Made by a program: the position numbers and the translations under genes. From NCBI GenBank assembly GCA_963668365.1, contig OY764266.1:558001-622000 (forward strand): a stretch of 64,000 nt of DNA. The letters run 5' to 3'. The stretch is from VXNE01 sp963668365. GTDB lineage: Bacteria; Pseudomonadota; Gammaproteobacteria; Pseudomonadales; Azotimanducaceae. The notes under the pieces were generated by a model that worked only from the letters and a program-made list of their open reading frames with translations, did no database searches and had not been told where the DNA came from. The stretch's first letter is position 1. Every line of letters begins with the position of its first letter. This document shows positions 10,332 through 18,534 of this stretch, piece after piece.

Positions 10332-12115
10332 CCGTCCTCCTCTTCGGCAATCGCCGCAGCTTCGGAACTCCTCCCCGTGAACGCTGCGCGGTAGGCCGGA
10401 TCGCCCCACAATTCGCCGTGGGGAGCGACTCTGTGTATACGCCCGTCCACGAGCCACGCCACGACATCGGCGGACGCCGCAGTGCTCGCTCGATGCGCGA
10501 CGATGATGGCGGTGCGGTCCTCCGACAGCGAACCCAACGCGGCGAAGACGCGCGCCGCCGTCGCCACATCGAGGCTGCTCAGCGCGTCGTCCAGCACCAA
10601 CGCCGGGGAATCCCTCAGCGCGGCGCGCGCCAGGCCCAGCCGTTGCCGCTCGCCCCCCGACATCGGCGTCTCGTCCAAGGGCGTTTCGTAGCCCTTCGGC
10701 AGGCGCTCCACGAAAGCGTCCGCCTCCACGCTTCGCGCGGCGGCCCGGACCTCGGCGTCGCTGGCGCCGTGGCCGAGCGTGATCGCATCCCTGACGGTGT
10801 CGCCTAGCAAGGCCGGCGATTCGAAGGCGTAGGCGACGCGTTTCGCCAGCGCTTCGGATGACCATGCCGACAGCGGCGCGCCGTCGATCCGGACCGCGCC
10901 TTCATCGGGATCGTGCAGCCGACCGACAAGCGTCGCCAGGGTCGTCTTGCCGACACCCGATTCTCCGACGAGGGCGATCGTGGTTCCAGTCGGAATTCGC
11001 AAGTTGACGCCGCGCAAGACGTCGCCGGCCTTCCCGTGCACGGTCACATCATCCAATTCGATGTCGCCCGGCGCGCCATCCGCCGGCGGCCCGCTCGGCT
11101 TCTGCTTCATGGCGGGCGTGTCGACGAGTTCCATCACGCGGGCCGCCTGGGAGCGCAGGAGCGCGATGTGAAACCAGCCGTCGTCGAACACGCCCGCAAC
11201 GTTGCCGTAGGCCATCTGCGCGTAGCGCACGGCGGCCAGGAGCGCGCCCGGCGTGAGGCCGCCGCCGGCCAGCAACCAGATACCGGCGACAGCGGTGGCC
11301 ACAAGCACGCCCGTGTCCGCGCTCGCCATCACTACCGCACCGCGGCCCATCACTCTGAGGATATTGCGCGTGGTCGCCGCCAACGCGGGCAACGGCTGCG
11401 TGACCCGGTCGATTTCGCGATCCACGGTGCCGGCAGCGCGAATCGTGCGGCGACCGGCCAGCGCATCCGTATAGGCGTTCACCATGCGTCCCATGAGCTC
11501 CTCATAGCCGGACTGTTCGGCTGCAAGCACCGCCATGAAGCGCCGTGCCAGCACCACGAGCAGACCGACGCCGACAACCCAGACGGCGACGAACAGCCAG
11601 TGGATGAAGAGCAGCGCGATGAGACTTCCCGCGACCATCGCGAGTCCGGTGCCGACCCGCAGTATGGTCGACGGGTACCCGGACATCCCGGGCGCCAGGG
11701 AGGCCGCCCGATTCAGCAGGTCCCCGTCATCGAACGGCCGCCGACCGGGCAGACCCAGGTCGAGGGCGTGGGCAACCATTCGCCGCGTCAGCCGGCCGCG
11801 CAGCGCAATATTGAACCGGGACGACACCGGCCCGCTCGCCGTGCCGAGAAGCGCCGAAGCGGCCATCGCTCCGGCGAGTCCGAGGAAGCCCCAGCCGATG
11901 CGCCCCGCCACGGCCTGATCGATAGCCACCGCCGCCAACGCCGGCGTCGCCAACCCGACGAGGATGGACAGCACGGCCAACGTCGTTTGCAGACTGAACC
12001 AATGCCAAGCGCCCCGCGCGTAGGGAGCGAGCAAGCCCACCATGGCGCGGGTGTCCGGCAGGTCGCCAATCAGCGTCACACCTGTCGATGAAACGCGTTT
12101 CTTCTTTTCAGCCAT
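10328..12115 (-). CDS. ABC exporter half-transporter, subunit with degenerate Walker B
   Basis: A 595-residue partner of the ABC protein encoded just downstream. The N-terminal membrane domain is followed by a nucleotide-binding domain with Walker A GESGVGKTT, signature MSGGERQRL and Walker B LVLDDALSSLD, where aspartate replaces the catalytic glutamate. Heterodimeric exporters such as BmrCD typically have one such degenerate site, so this is evidence for pairing rather than decay. The start at 12115 (MAEKKKRV) is the first plausible one after a fragment-filled region. Confidence 0.85.
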   Translation of the reverse strand: MAEKKKRVSSTGVTLIGDLPDTRAMVGLLAPYARGAWHWFSLQTTLAVLSILVGLATPALAAVAIDQAVAGRIGWGFLGLAGAMAASALLGTASGPVSSRFNIALRGRLTRRMVAHALDLGLPGRRPFDDGDLLNRAASLAPGMSGYPSTILRVGTGLAMVAGSLIALLFIHWLFVAVWVVGVGLLVVLARRFMAVLAAEQSGYEELMGRMVNAYTDALAGRRTIRAAGTVDREIDRVTQPLPALAATTRNILRVMGRGAVVMASADTGVLVATAVAGIWLLAGGGLTPGALLAAVRYAQMAYGNVAGVFDDGWFHIALLRSQAARVMELVDTPAMKQKPSGPPADGAPGDIELDDVTVHGKAGDVLRGVNLRIPTGTTIALVGESGVGKTTLATLVGRLHDPDEGAVRIDGAPLSAWSSEALAKRVAYAFESPALLGDTVRDAITLGHGASDAEVRAAARSVEADAFVERLPKGYETPLDETPMSGGERQRLGLARAALRDSPALVLDDALSSLDVATAARVFAALGSLSEDRTAIIVAHRASTAASADVVAWLVDGRIHRVAPHGELWGDPAYRAAFTGRSSEAAAIAEEEDG

Positions 12116-12194
12116 TGGCTGCAAACCCGCGTTTGGAGGGCGATCATCGTGCCACAAGCAACTCCGATGGATTGCGCGACGTTGCCGACACACA

Positions 12195-12276
12195 GTGGCA
12201 CGAAACGCTCGGGTTCACCAAGGGCTGCTCCGTGACGCCATTTCGCCCACTGGCCCCGCGGGCCGCGCGCCCGAAA
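12195..12276 (+). pseudogene. Duplicated fragment of a sulfatase gene
   Basis: About 82 bases repeat, with changes and a frame shift, the sulfatase region near 8298-8380. One frame encodes QWHETLGFTKGCSV against QWHEPLGFTKGCPV in the intact gene; a second frame continues PTGPAGRAPE, as in the intact gene, before drifting into a stop. The run of bases encoding PAGRAPE is identical. It is in the same orientation as the sulfatase, so the two copies act as direct repeats around the ABC exporter pair. It is a remnant of a second sulfatase copy. Confidence 0.8.
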
Positions 12277-12393
12277 AAGTCTAATCCAATACAGAGATGA
12301 GCCTGAACGGAGAGGAGTCACGCTGGACCGCGATGCTCCTGGTAGAGTAGCTGAGTTCGTCCGCGTCGCGGTCGGGTTCTACCCCATCACACG

Positions 12394-12597
12394 ATGACAC
12401 AGGACGATCCAACTCAAAGCAGTACGCGAGAGGACTATGAGGCTGCCCTTGAGCGGTTCGACGAGGCCCTAGTGGCACGCCTGCCACGGTCTTCTGCCGA
12501 ACAGTCGCAGGAGGAGGAGCCTCGCGCTACGCTCCGTTCCGTCGCGCGTCGTCTTTGGGGCGCTCTACCAAACCAACGCATATCGCGCCGTCAATGA
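12394..12597 (+). CDS. Hypothetical small acidic-to-basic protein
   Basis: A possible 67-residue protein starting MTQDDPTQSSTREDYEAALE, acidic at the start and arginine-rich at the end. No signal peptide, membrane segment or known motif is visible, and there is no clear ribosome site before the ATG. It ends 40 bases before the IS left end, so it is not truncated by that insertion. It may not be a gene. Upstream, 12116-12394 holds only the sulfatase fragment. Confidence 0.3.
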   Translation: MTQDDPTQSSTREDYEAALERFDEALVARLPRSSAEQSQEEEPRATLRSVARRLWGALPNQRISRRQ

Positions 12598-12667
12598 CGT
12601 CGCGGCGTGGTGGCGTCTGCGCCATCGTTCAACGCCGGGGGTGCACGTCAGAATTGTGAGATGACGA

Positions 12668-13990
12668 TCAGCGTCCGCTTGCGCGGCGCTCCCAGAAGTC
12701 GTCGAAGCGGTTGCTGAGGATCGCGCAACGGAGGGCCATGATGGCGTTGGCGCCAGCGACGGTCCAGTGCATGCCGCCGCGCTTGAGGCGGCTTGCGACG
12801 ATGTTCTTGCAGCCGCCCTCGACGACGCCGGTCGCGACGCAAAGGCCCATGGCCCGGAACTCCGGATAGCGCATGCGGTGTCGGTTGTTTTCGATGTAGT
12901 CGGCGCACTCGCGGGCGTCGTCGCAGGTTTCGGCATGTTCGCGGAGGGCGGCGAGGATGTCGCCGACGCGGCCCTGGTCGAGTTCGTCGCGGCGTTGTTT
13001 CCCCCACCGGTCGGCGAGATCGGTTCCCGCTCCGTGGATGGCCTTGGCGACGTCGAACAGATGCCCCTTGGCGTGGAAGATGTCGACGATCCGGATGGCG
13101 CCGGGGGCGTGCTCGTCCGCCCAGTTCCATATCCAGAGGGCGCCGTCGCCGAGGACCGCGCGACGCGGGGCATCGCCGTTCGGCCTCGCGCAAAGCGCGG
13201 CTGGCGAAGGGCGGCGGCTCGGCGTCGGTGTCGCGGCCGGCGACGGTTTCGATGGCGCCGCTGTAGGTGACGGAGCCGGGGTCGCGCGCGGGACGACCGT
13301 CCCGGTCGAGGGTGTCCGCGGACCAGACGGCCACGATCTTGGCCTCGCGCGTCTTGGCGGCCCCGTCCGGCTGCTTGCCGCTTCGGCCGCGGGTCTCCGC
13401 CTTGCGCACCGGCACGCCGGTGCCGTCGAGGCCGAGGTGGAGGGTCCGGGCGGTCGGGGGCTCGGATTCGACGACGTGGCGCTCGTCGGCGGCGATCTCG
13501 CGCCCGAGCGCCTCGGCTCGGTGCTCCGCCAGCTTGGCGTCGATGTCGAGGCCGGCCAGTTCGCGCAGCAGCTCGCCGCTCTCGGCGAAGCTGACCCGGG
13601 CCGCGGCCAGGCCGGTCATGCGCAGGGCCACCGGCGACAGGGACGTTCCCTCCAGGCCGAGCGCCCGGTCGCGCGGGCTGAGGCCCGCGCCGCATTGCTC
13701 GCAGTGATACCAGGCGTGCAGCAGTTCGATCTCGCCCAGCGCCGTCGTGAAGGTCTTGCGCCGGCGGCCGGCGCATCGCGCCTGCGCGCCGCACGCGCAG
13801 GGTCGCCGCGGACCCTTCTCGTCGGAGCGGTCCGCGTTCAGGCGCCCGGCGACCGCCCGGCCCATGATCCCGAGCGCCAGCCGCCGCGCCGCCGTCTCGA
13901 CCGCCTCGAAGTCGGCGACCCCGCGGCCGATCAGCCGCTCGACCTCGGCCGCGCTCTCCGCCGCGACTGCCGCCGCGAAGCCCCCTTTTT
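12668..13990 (-). pseudogene. ISKra4-type transposase, frame-disrupted
   Basis: The N-terminal part (AAEVERLIGRGVADFEAVE, a CxC zinc-ribbon-like stretch, HAWYHCEQCG) and the C-terminal part (VLGDGALWIWNWADEH, GVVEGGCKNIVASRLKRGG, GANAIMALRC) both resemble ISKra4 transposases. They lie in different frames, with the shift near 13170, so the protein is interrupted unless recoding occurs. The 5' part has no obvious start of its own: it is entered by a -1 shift from the DUF6788 frame at the A5G5 run at 13981-13990. Probably inactive now. Confidence 0.7.
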
Positions 13991-14353
13991 CGCGGCCTCC
14001 CCGCGCTCCCGCCGACCGCCCGCCCGGCGCGCCTCCCAGAGCCGGTCGCCGACCTCGATCAGTTCCCGCGCCAGTCCCCGCAGGCGCCGGCACTCGGCCA
14101 CGCGCGCTCGCACTTCGGGGACTTCGGAGGGCGCGATGATGCGCGTGACCGTCTTGCCGTCGACGCGGCGCGTCAACGACCAACTCGGGCCGTGGCCGGG
14201 ACCGCCGTCCGTGGCGCAATGGCAGGTGGGCTTTCCGCATCGGCGGTAGCGCTCCGCCAGTGAGCCGGATTGCACGTCGCCGAGGGCGGCCAACTCCCGG
14301 ACGATGTGTTCGCGGCGTTCGTTCAAGGCCTGGTGATCCTGCGCGGTCGACAT
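13931..14353 (-). CDS. DUF6788-like accessory protein of the IS
   Basis: A 140-residue basic protein beginning MSTAQDHQALNERREHIVRE, with a conserved CGKPTCHCA cysteine cluster and the phrase GPSWSLTRRVDGKTVTRIIAP. This matches the DUF6788 proteins often encoded just before ISKra4-type transposases. It may be a DNA-binding N-terminal portion of the transposase, either separate or joined by -1 frameshifting at the A5G5 run at 13981-13990. Its function is not established. Confidence 0.65.
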   Translation of the reverse strand: MSTAQDHQALNERREHIVRELAALGDVQSGSLAERYRRCGKPTCHCATDGGPGHGPSWSLTRRVDGKTVTRIIAPSEVPEVRARVAECRRLRGLARELIEVGDRLWEARRAGGRRERGEAAKKGASRRQSRRRARPRSSG

Positions 14354-14535
14354 GCGGCATCCTCGTGATGACTGACAGCTTTAACACTGTCAGATATCCG
14401 CGCCAATGTCCCGTTCTCTCGCCTCTCCCGCATATCCAGCACAAATCTGACGTGCACCCCCACGGGGTTCGGGGTTCCTTCCCGAACACTGCTTGCGGTT
14501 ACAATCTCTCTTTCGCCACCGTCCGCACCGCCACC

Positions 14536-16737
14536 ATGTTCCGAGCAATCGCCCTCGTCTCGGCGCTGACACTCAACGCCGCTGCCCATGCGGCAATACC
14601 AGGATTCACGGAGGCCGGCGCAGACGATCAACGCCGCCTTGAAGCGAAGTTCGACAGCCACCTCGACGCATCCGACCTGCGCGCCTGGATGCGCGAACTG
14701 GCCGGAGAACCCCATCACGTCGGGTCCAGTCACGGGCAGCGCAATGTCGAGACCATGAAGCGCCTCTTCAGCGAATGGGGATACGACACCGAAATCGCGA
14801 GCTACGAAGTGCTGTTCCCGGTTCCAGAAACACGGCGACTGGAGATGATCGAACCGCACGCCTTCACGGCTTCCCTGGTTGAACGCGCCGTTCCCGGGGA
14901 TGAGAGCAGCGCGTCGCCCGACGTTCTGCCCCCCTACAACGCCTATTCGCCCGACGGCGACGTCACGGGCCAGCTCGTGTATGTGAACTACGGCCTGCTG
15001 GAAGACTACGAGCAGCTTGAGCGCTACGGCATCGATGTCGCGGGCAAGATCGTGATCGTCCGCTACGGCTACGCTTTTCGCGCCATCAAGCCGAAACTCG
15101 CCGCCGAGCGCGGCGCTGTCGGCTGTCTCATCTATTCCGATCCGAGCGACGACGGCTATGTCCTTGGCGAGGCGTACCCGGAAGGCCCGTTCAAGAACGA
15201 CAGCGCGGTGCAGCGCGGCTCGATCAAGTACACGCCGCTATATGGCGGCGATCCGCTGACGCCGGGCTGGGCCGCCACCGCCGGCGCCAGACGGCTCGAC
15301 ATGCGGGAGTCGAAATCGATTGCGACGATACCGACGCTGCCCATCAGCCATGGCGATGCGCTGCCGCTGCTCGACGCCATCGAAGGCCCGGTCGCGCCGC
15401 CGGAGTGGCGCGGCGGGCTGCCCATCACCTATCGCATCGGACCCGGACCGGCCACGGTGCGCCTGCAGCTCAAGTTCGACTGGAACACCGTCACCGCGCA
15501 GAATGTGATCGCGATGCGCCAGGGGGCGGTGTGGCCGGACCAATGGGTGATCCGGGGCAACCACCACGACGCCTGGAACCACGGCGCGCGCGATCCCGTT
15601 TCCGGCCTGATATCCATGCTCGCGGAAGCGAAAGCGATCTCCGAACTCCCCGAGGCGCCAGCGCGGACCATCGTCTTCGCCGCCTGGGACGCGGAAGAAC
15701 AGGGTCTCATGGGTTCAGCGGAATGGGTCGAAGAGCACCGCGAAGAACTCGCGGAGAAGGCTGTGCTCTACACCAACACGGACGCCATGGCGCGGGGCTT
15801 CGTGCGTATCGGCGGCAGTCACGCCCTCGAGGAGTTCTTCGACGCCGTGCAACGCGACGTGATCGATCCGCAAACCGGGTTGTCCGTGGGCGCGCGCAAC
15901 CGTGCCCGCATTCGTGCCAGAGGAGACGAAACGGCTGTCGAGGCTCTGGACAAAGGCGGAAGGCTTCGTCTGTCCGCACTCGGGTCCGGCTCGGACTACA
16001 CGGCGTTCCTGCACCACGCGGGCATCGCCACTGCCAACGTGTCGGTGGGCGGCGAAGGCCGGAGCGGCACTTACCACACGCTCTACGACACGGTGGAGCA
16101 CTACGAACGTTTCGTCGACCCGGGCTACGTCTACGGCGTGGTCATGGCCCAGGTCACCGGCCGCGCGACCCTGCGGATGGCCAACGCTCCGTTGCTGCCG
16201 TTCAATTTCTCGAGTCTCGTCGAGACGGTGCGCGGCTACGTGACGGACCTGGAGGCCCTCGCCGAGGCCGAGCGACAGGACGTCGCGCGGGTCAACCGCC
16301 TGATCGACAGCGGTGCGTTCGCTGCGGCGCTCGATCCCACCAAGGCACTGGGGCCCCCCGCGAGGCGACCGAGCGTTCCCCATTTCAACTTCGCGCCAAT
16401 ACACAACGCCCTGGCCAGCGTGGAACGGGCACTCCACGGCTACGCCGTTACGCCGGATCGCGACGATGCGGTCCTCGGCGAAATCAATCGGCTGCTCTTC
16501 ACCAGCGAACGCCTGCTGACCCGCGAGGATGGATTGCCGCGCCGGTCCTGGTACCGCCACCAGATCTACGCGCCCGGCTTCTACACGGGCTATGGCGCGA
16601 AGACACTGCCTTGGATTCGCGAAGCCATGGAGCACCGGCAGTACGAGCAGGTGCCGCAAGGCGTGGAAGCGGTGGCTTCGACGTTGAATGCGTTGGCCGC
16701 CCGCATCGAGGCTATCAAGGCACTGGCAGGGCAGTGA
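14536..16737 (+). CDS. M28 family carboxypeptidase (glutamate carboxypeptidase II-like)
   Basis: A 733-residue secreted zinc peptidase. The N-terminal signal peptide is MFRAIALVSALTLNAAAHA. A PA domain insert at about 130-290 precedes the M28 catalytic domain with GNHHDAWNHGARDP, AAWDAEEQGLMGS, SGSDYTAF and YHTLYD, which supply the zinc ligands and catalytic glutamate; a transferrin-receptor-like dimerisation domain follows. This architecture is that of glutamate carboxypeptidase II. It would cleave peptides or N-acyl amino acids in the periplasm. The ISKra4 right end is 75 bases upstream. The stop overlaps the next gene's GTG. Confidence 0.88.
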   Translation: MFRAIALVSALTLNAAAHAAIPGFTEAGADDQRRLEAKFDSHLDASDLRAWMRELAGEPHHVGSSHGQRNVETMKRLFSEWGYDTEIASYEVLFPVPETRRLEMIEPHAFTASLVERAVPGDESSASPDVLPPYNAYSPDGDVTGQLVYVNYGLLEDYEQLERYGIDVAGKIVIVRYGYAFRAIKPKLAAERGAVGCLIYSDPSDDGYVLGEAYPEGPFKNDSAVQRGSIKYTPLYGGDPLTPGWAATAGARRLDMRESKSIATIPTLPISHGDALPLLDAIEGPVAPPEWRGGLPITYRIGPGPATVRLQLKFDWNTVTAQNVIAMRQGAVWPDQWVIRGNHHDAWNHGARDPVSGLISMLAEAKAISELPEAPARTIVFAAWDAEEQGLMGSAEWVEEHREELAEKAVLYTNTDAMARGFVRIGGSHALEEFFDAVQRDVIDPQTGLSVGARNRARIRARGDETAVEALDKGGRLRLSALGSGSDYTAFLHHAGIATANVSVGGEGRSGTYHTLYDTVEHYERFVDPGYVYGVVMAQVTGRATLRMANAPLLPFNFSSLVETVRGYVTDLEALAEAERQDVARVNRLIDSGAFAAALDPTKALGPPARRPSVPHFNFAPIHNALASVERALHGYAVTPDRDDAVLGEINRLLFTSERLLTREDGLPRRSWYRHQIYAPGFYTGYGAKTLPWIREAMEHRQYEQVPQGVEAVASTLNALAARIEAIKALAGQ

Positions 16738-17501
16738 GGGCGCCCGCCGAGCATGCGCGCCGCAACCGCGACGCCTGGCAGCAGTTCGCCGCGCACTACG
16801 CGGAGTCCGGCCGCGCCGCCTGGGCCAGCACCGATCCGTATTGGGGAATCTGGAAGCTGCCGGAACGGGAGCTGAAGTTGCTGCCGGACGACCTGACCGG
16901 CAAGCGATGCCTCGAGATCGGGTGCGGCACCGCCTACGTCAGCGCCTGGATGGCACGGCGAGGCGGCCAGGTTATCGGTATCGACCCGACGCCGAACCAG
17001 CTCGCCACGGCGAACGACCTGCGCACCCGGCACGGACTGCCCGTATCGCTGGTCGAGGGCATCGGGGAACGTCTCCCGTTCGGTGACGACAGTTTCGATT
17101 TCGCGATCTCCGAATACGGCGCCGCCCTCTGGGCCGATCCCCTGCGCTGGGTTCCGGAAGCCGCGCGAGTGCTGCGGCCCGGCGGGCGACTGGTGTTCAT
17201 GACCAACGCCAGCTTCGCCATCGCATGCATGCCCGATGCCGAGAACGAGAAGACGACGGCGGCGCTGCAACGCCCCTACCTCGGCCTCTACAGCGTCGAG
17301 TGGCCAGACGGCGAGAAAGTCGAGTTCTACCTGACCCACGGGCAGTGGATCGAGCTGCTGACCGGCAACGGCTTCGTCGTGGAACGGCTGCTGGAACTCG
17401 GCGCACCGGCGGATGCCCAGACGAGCTATGCCTGGGCGGACGCCGACTGGGCGCAGTCCTGGCCCTCGGAGGAGGTATGGTTCGCGCGCTACCTGGCCTG
17501 A
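16734..17501 (+). CDS. Class I SAM-dependent methyltransferase
   Basis: A 255-residue methyltransferase of the Methyltransf_11 type. Motif I is LEIGCGTAYVSAW at about residue 65, the acidic ribose-binding residue is in GIDPTPNQL, and motif III follows in VLRPGGRLVFM. The GTG start overlaps the peptidase stop (GTGA), so the two are co-translated. The substrate is unknown; a small molecule is likely because there is no nucleic-acid-binding extension. Confidence 0.8.
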   Translation: MRAPAEHARRNRDAWQQFAAHYAESGRAAWASTDPYWGIWKLPERELKLLPDDLTGKRCLEIGCGTAYVSAWMARRGGQVIGIDPTPNQLATANDLRTRHGLPVSLVEGIGERLPFGDDSFDFAISEYGAALWADPLRWVPEAARVLRPGGRLVFMTNASFAIACMPDAENEKTTAALQRPYLGLYSVEWPDGEKVEFYLTHGQWIELLTGNGFVVERLLELGAPADAQTSYAWADADWAQSWPSEEVWFARYLA

Positions 17502-17619
17502 CAGACGCGCAGGCACCAGGAGTGGTACGCCGGCCGGAGTTTCGGGCCGGGCTGCTGGCCTCCGGCGTGGGTTACGCTACTGATCGATAGGTCGCATCAG
17601 GTCCAGGTGGACCGGGTGA

Positions 17620-18534
17620 TTAAGCCTTGGTCGCTTCGATGAATTCGGCGAGGTCGTCAAGGCGATGGCTCCAGATGAGCGCCAACCCTTCGGCCTGCGC
17701 AGTTTCAAGATTCGCTGGATTGAACACGCCACCAACCACGGCACAGGGAACAATCTGGCGTTCTCCGAATCCGGCCAGCCAAGCACGTGCCTTGCCTACA
17801 GCTTCATGGTTGATGCGTTTGAAGGAATTGACTGCGCTGTTGGATGACTTGCATTCCACCGGCATCGCGCGCCGGTCGTAAAGGCGAATGACAAGATCGG
17901 CGCGTGTATCGCCGAGTTTGCTTTCGCCGCAGAACTCGCTTGGAGCCGGAGCCGCATCCAATAGTGGCATGTCGCGAGGTGACACCTCGGCAAAATCGAT
18001 ATCTCGAAGCGTGGCCTTGACGCTCTCCTCCTGTCGGGTCTTGGCGTCCGACCGGCGCGCAGTCTCAACCTTCCGGGCGGCCACCAAAACCGCTGACGCG
18101 ACAACGGCCTCAGTACGCTCTTGTTCAGTTGGCTGGCGTTGTTCTCCTACCCAAGGAAACCGATGCGGATCAATAACCTGCAACATGATTTCGCGCACTC
18201 GAGCGGCTATTTCAGGATCGCGCCTCAGAGCGTGTGCAGATAGCGTCGTATCAGCCAGTGTTTTCAAGTCATCTTCCGACACGGGGGGCGCGGCCAAGTA
18301 TCGGAAAGCGGTCCGTATATCTTCATCGCCGATAAATCGGACTATCTGCGCGGGATCAAGCGGATCGCCGCCCGCCATTTGATCGATCATCCTGTCGAAT
18401 ATGGGAGAGAAGGTGTCGAAGAACCGGGTATAAAGTCCGCGCGATTCATTGAGCCGCTGTTGTCGAAATAGCGTCTTTGCTTCCTCCGCATCGCGCGTCA
18501 GCTCTGCCAACGTCCATTTCCTGGGCTCGCTCAT
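17620..18534 (-). CDS. XamI-type type II restriction endonuclease
   Basis: A 304-residue protein starting MSEPRKWTLAELTRDAEEAK, resembling the XamI endonuclease family. A likely PD-(D/E)xK core is visible near residues 215-240: the aspartate in DTRADLVIRL followed by PVECKSSNSA. The start at 18534 has GGAGGAG six bases upstream. The coding region overlaps the 3' end of the methyltransferase gene by 89 bases, an arrangement that couples expression and puts the methylase first. XamI itself cuts GTCGAC; that this enzyme does so is inference. Confidence 0.75.
   Translation of the reverse strand: MSEPRKWTLAELTRDAEEAKTLFRQQRLNESRGLYTRFFDTFSPIFDRMIDQMAGGDPLDPAQIVRFIGDEDIRTAFRYLAAPPVSEDDLKTLADTTLSAHALRRDPEIAARVREIMLQVIDPHRFPWVGEQRQPTEQERTEAVVASAVLVAARKVETARRSDAKTRQEESVKATLRDIDFAEVSPRDMPLLDAAPAPSEFCGESKLGDTRADLVIRLYDRRAMPVECKSSNSAVNSFKRINHEAVGKARAWLAGFGERQIVPCAVVGGVFNPANLETAQAEGLALIWSHRLDDLAEFIEATKA

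Larger units (their letters stand above)
12637..14461 (-). mobile_element. Complete ISKra4-family insertion sequence, 1825 bp
   Basis: The left end begins GGGGGTGCACGTCAGA at 12637 and the right end is its inverse, finishing at 14461; the 22-base inverted repeats differ at a single base. Inside, on the minus strand, are a DUF6788-like first gene (13931-14353) and a transposase reading region (12668-13990). No clear target-site duplication was found. The right end lies only 75 bases before the M28 peptidase start, within its likely promoter region. Confidence 0.85.

Noticed and set aside
12394..12597. Small open frame near the ABC exporter as a peptide precursor
   Set aside because: No leader/core layout, no GG cleavage site and no modifying enzyme nearby; kept only as a low-confidence hypothetical.
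14260..14535. Extension of the M28 peptidase frame into the ISKra4 element
   Set aside because: The signal peptide begins at 14536 and the upstream codons cover the IS end, so the longer frame is chance.
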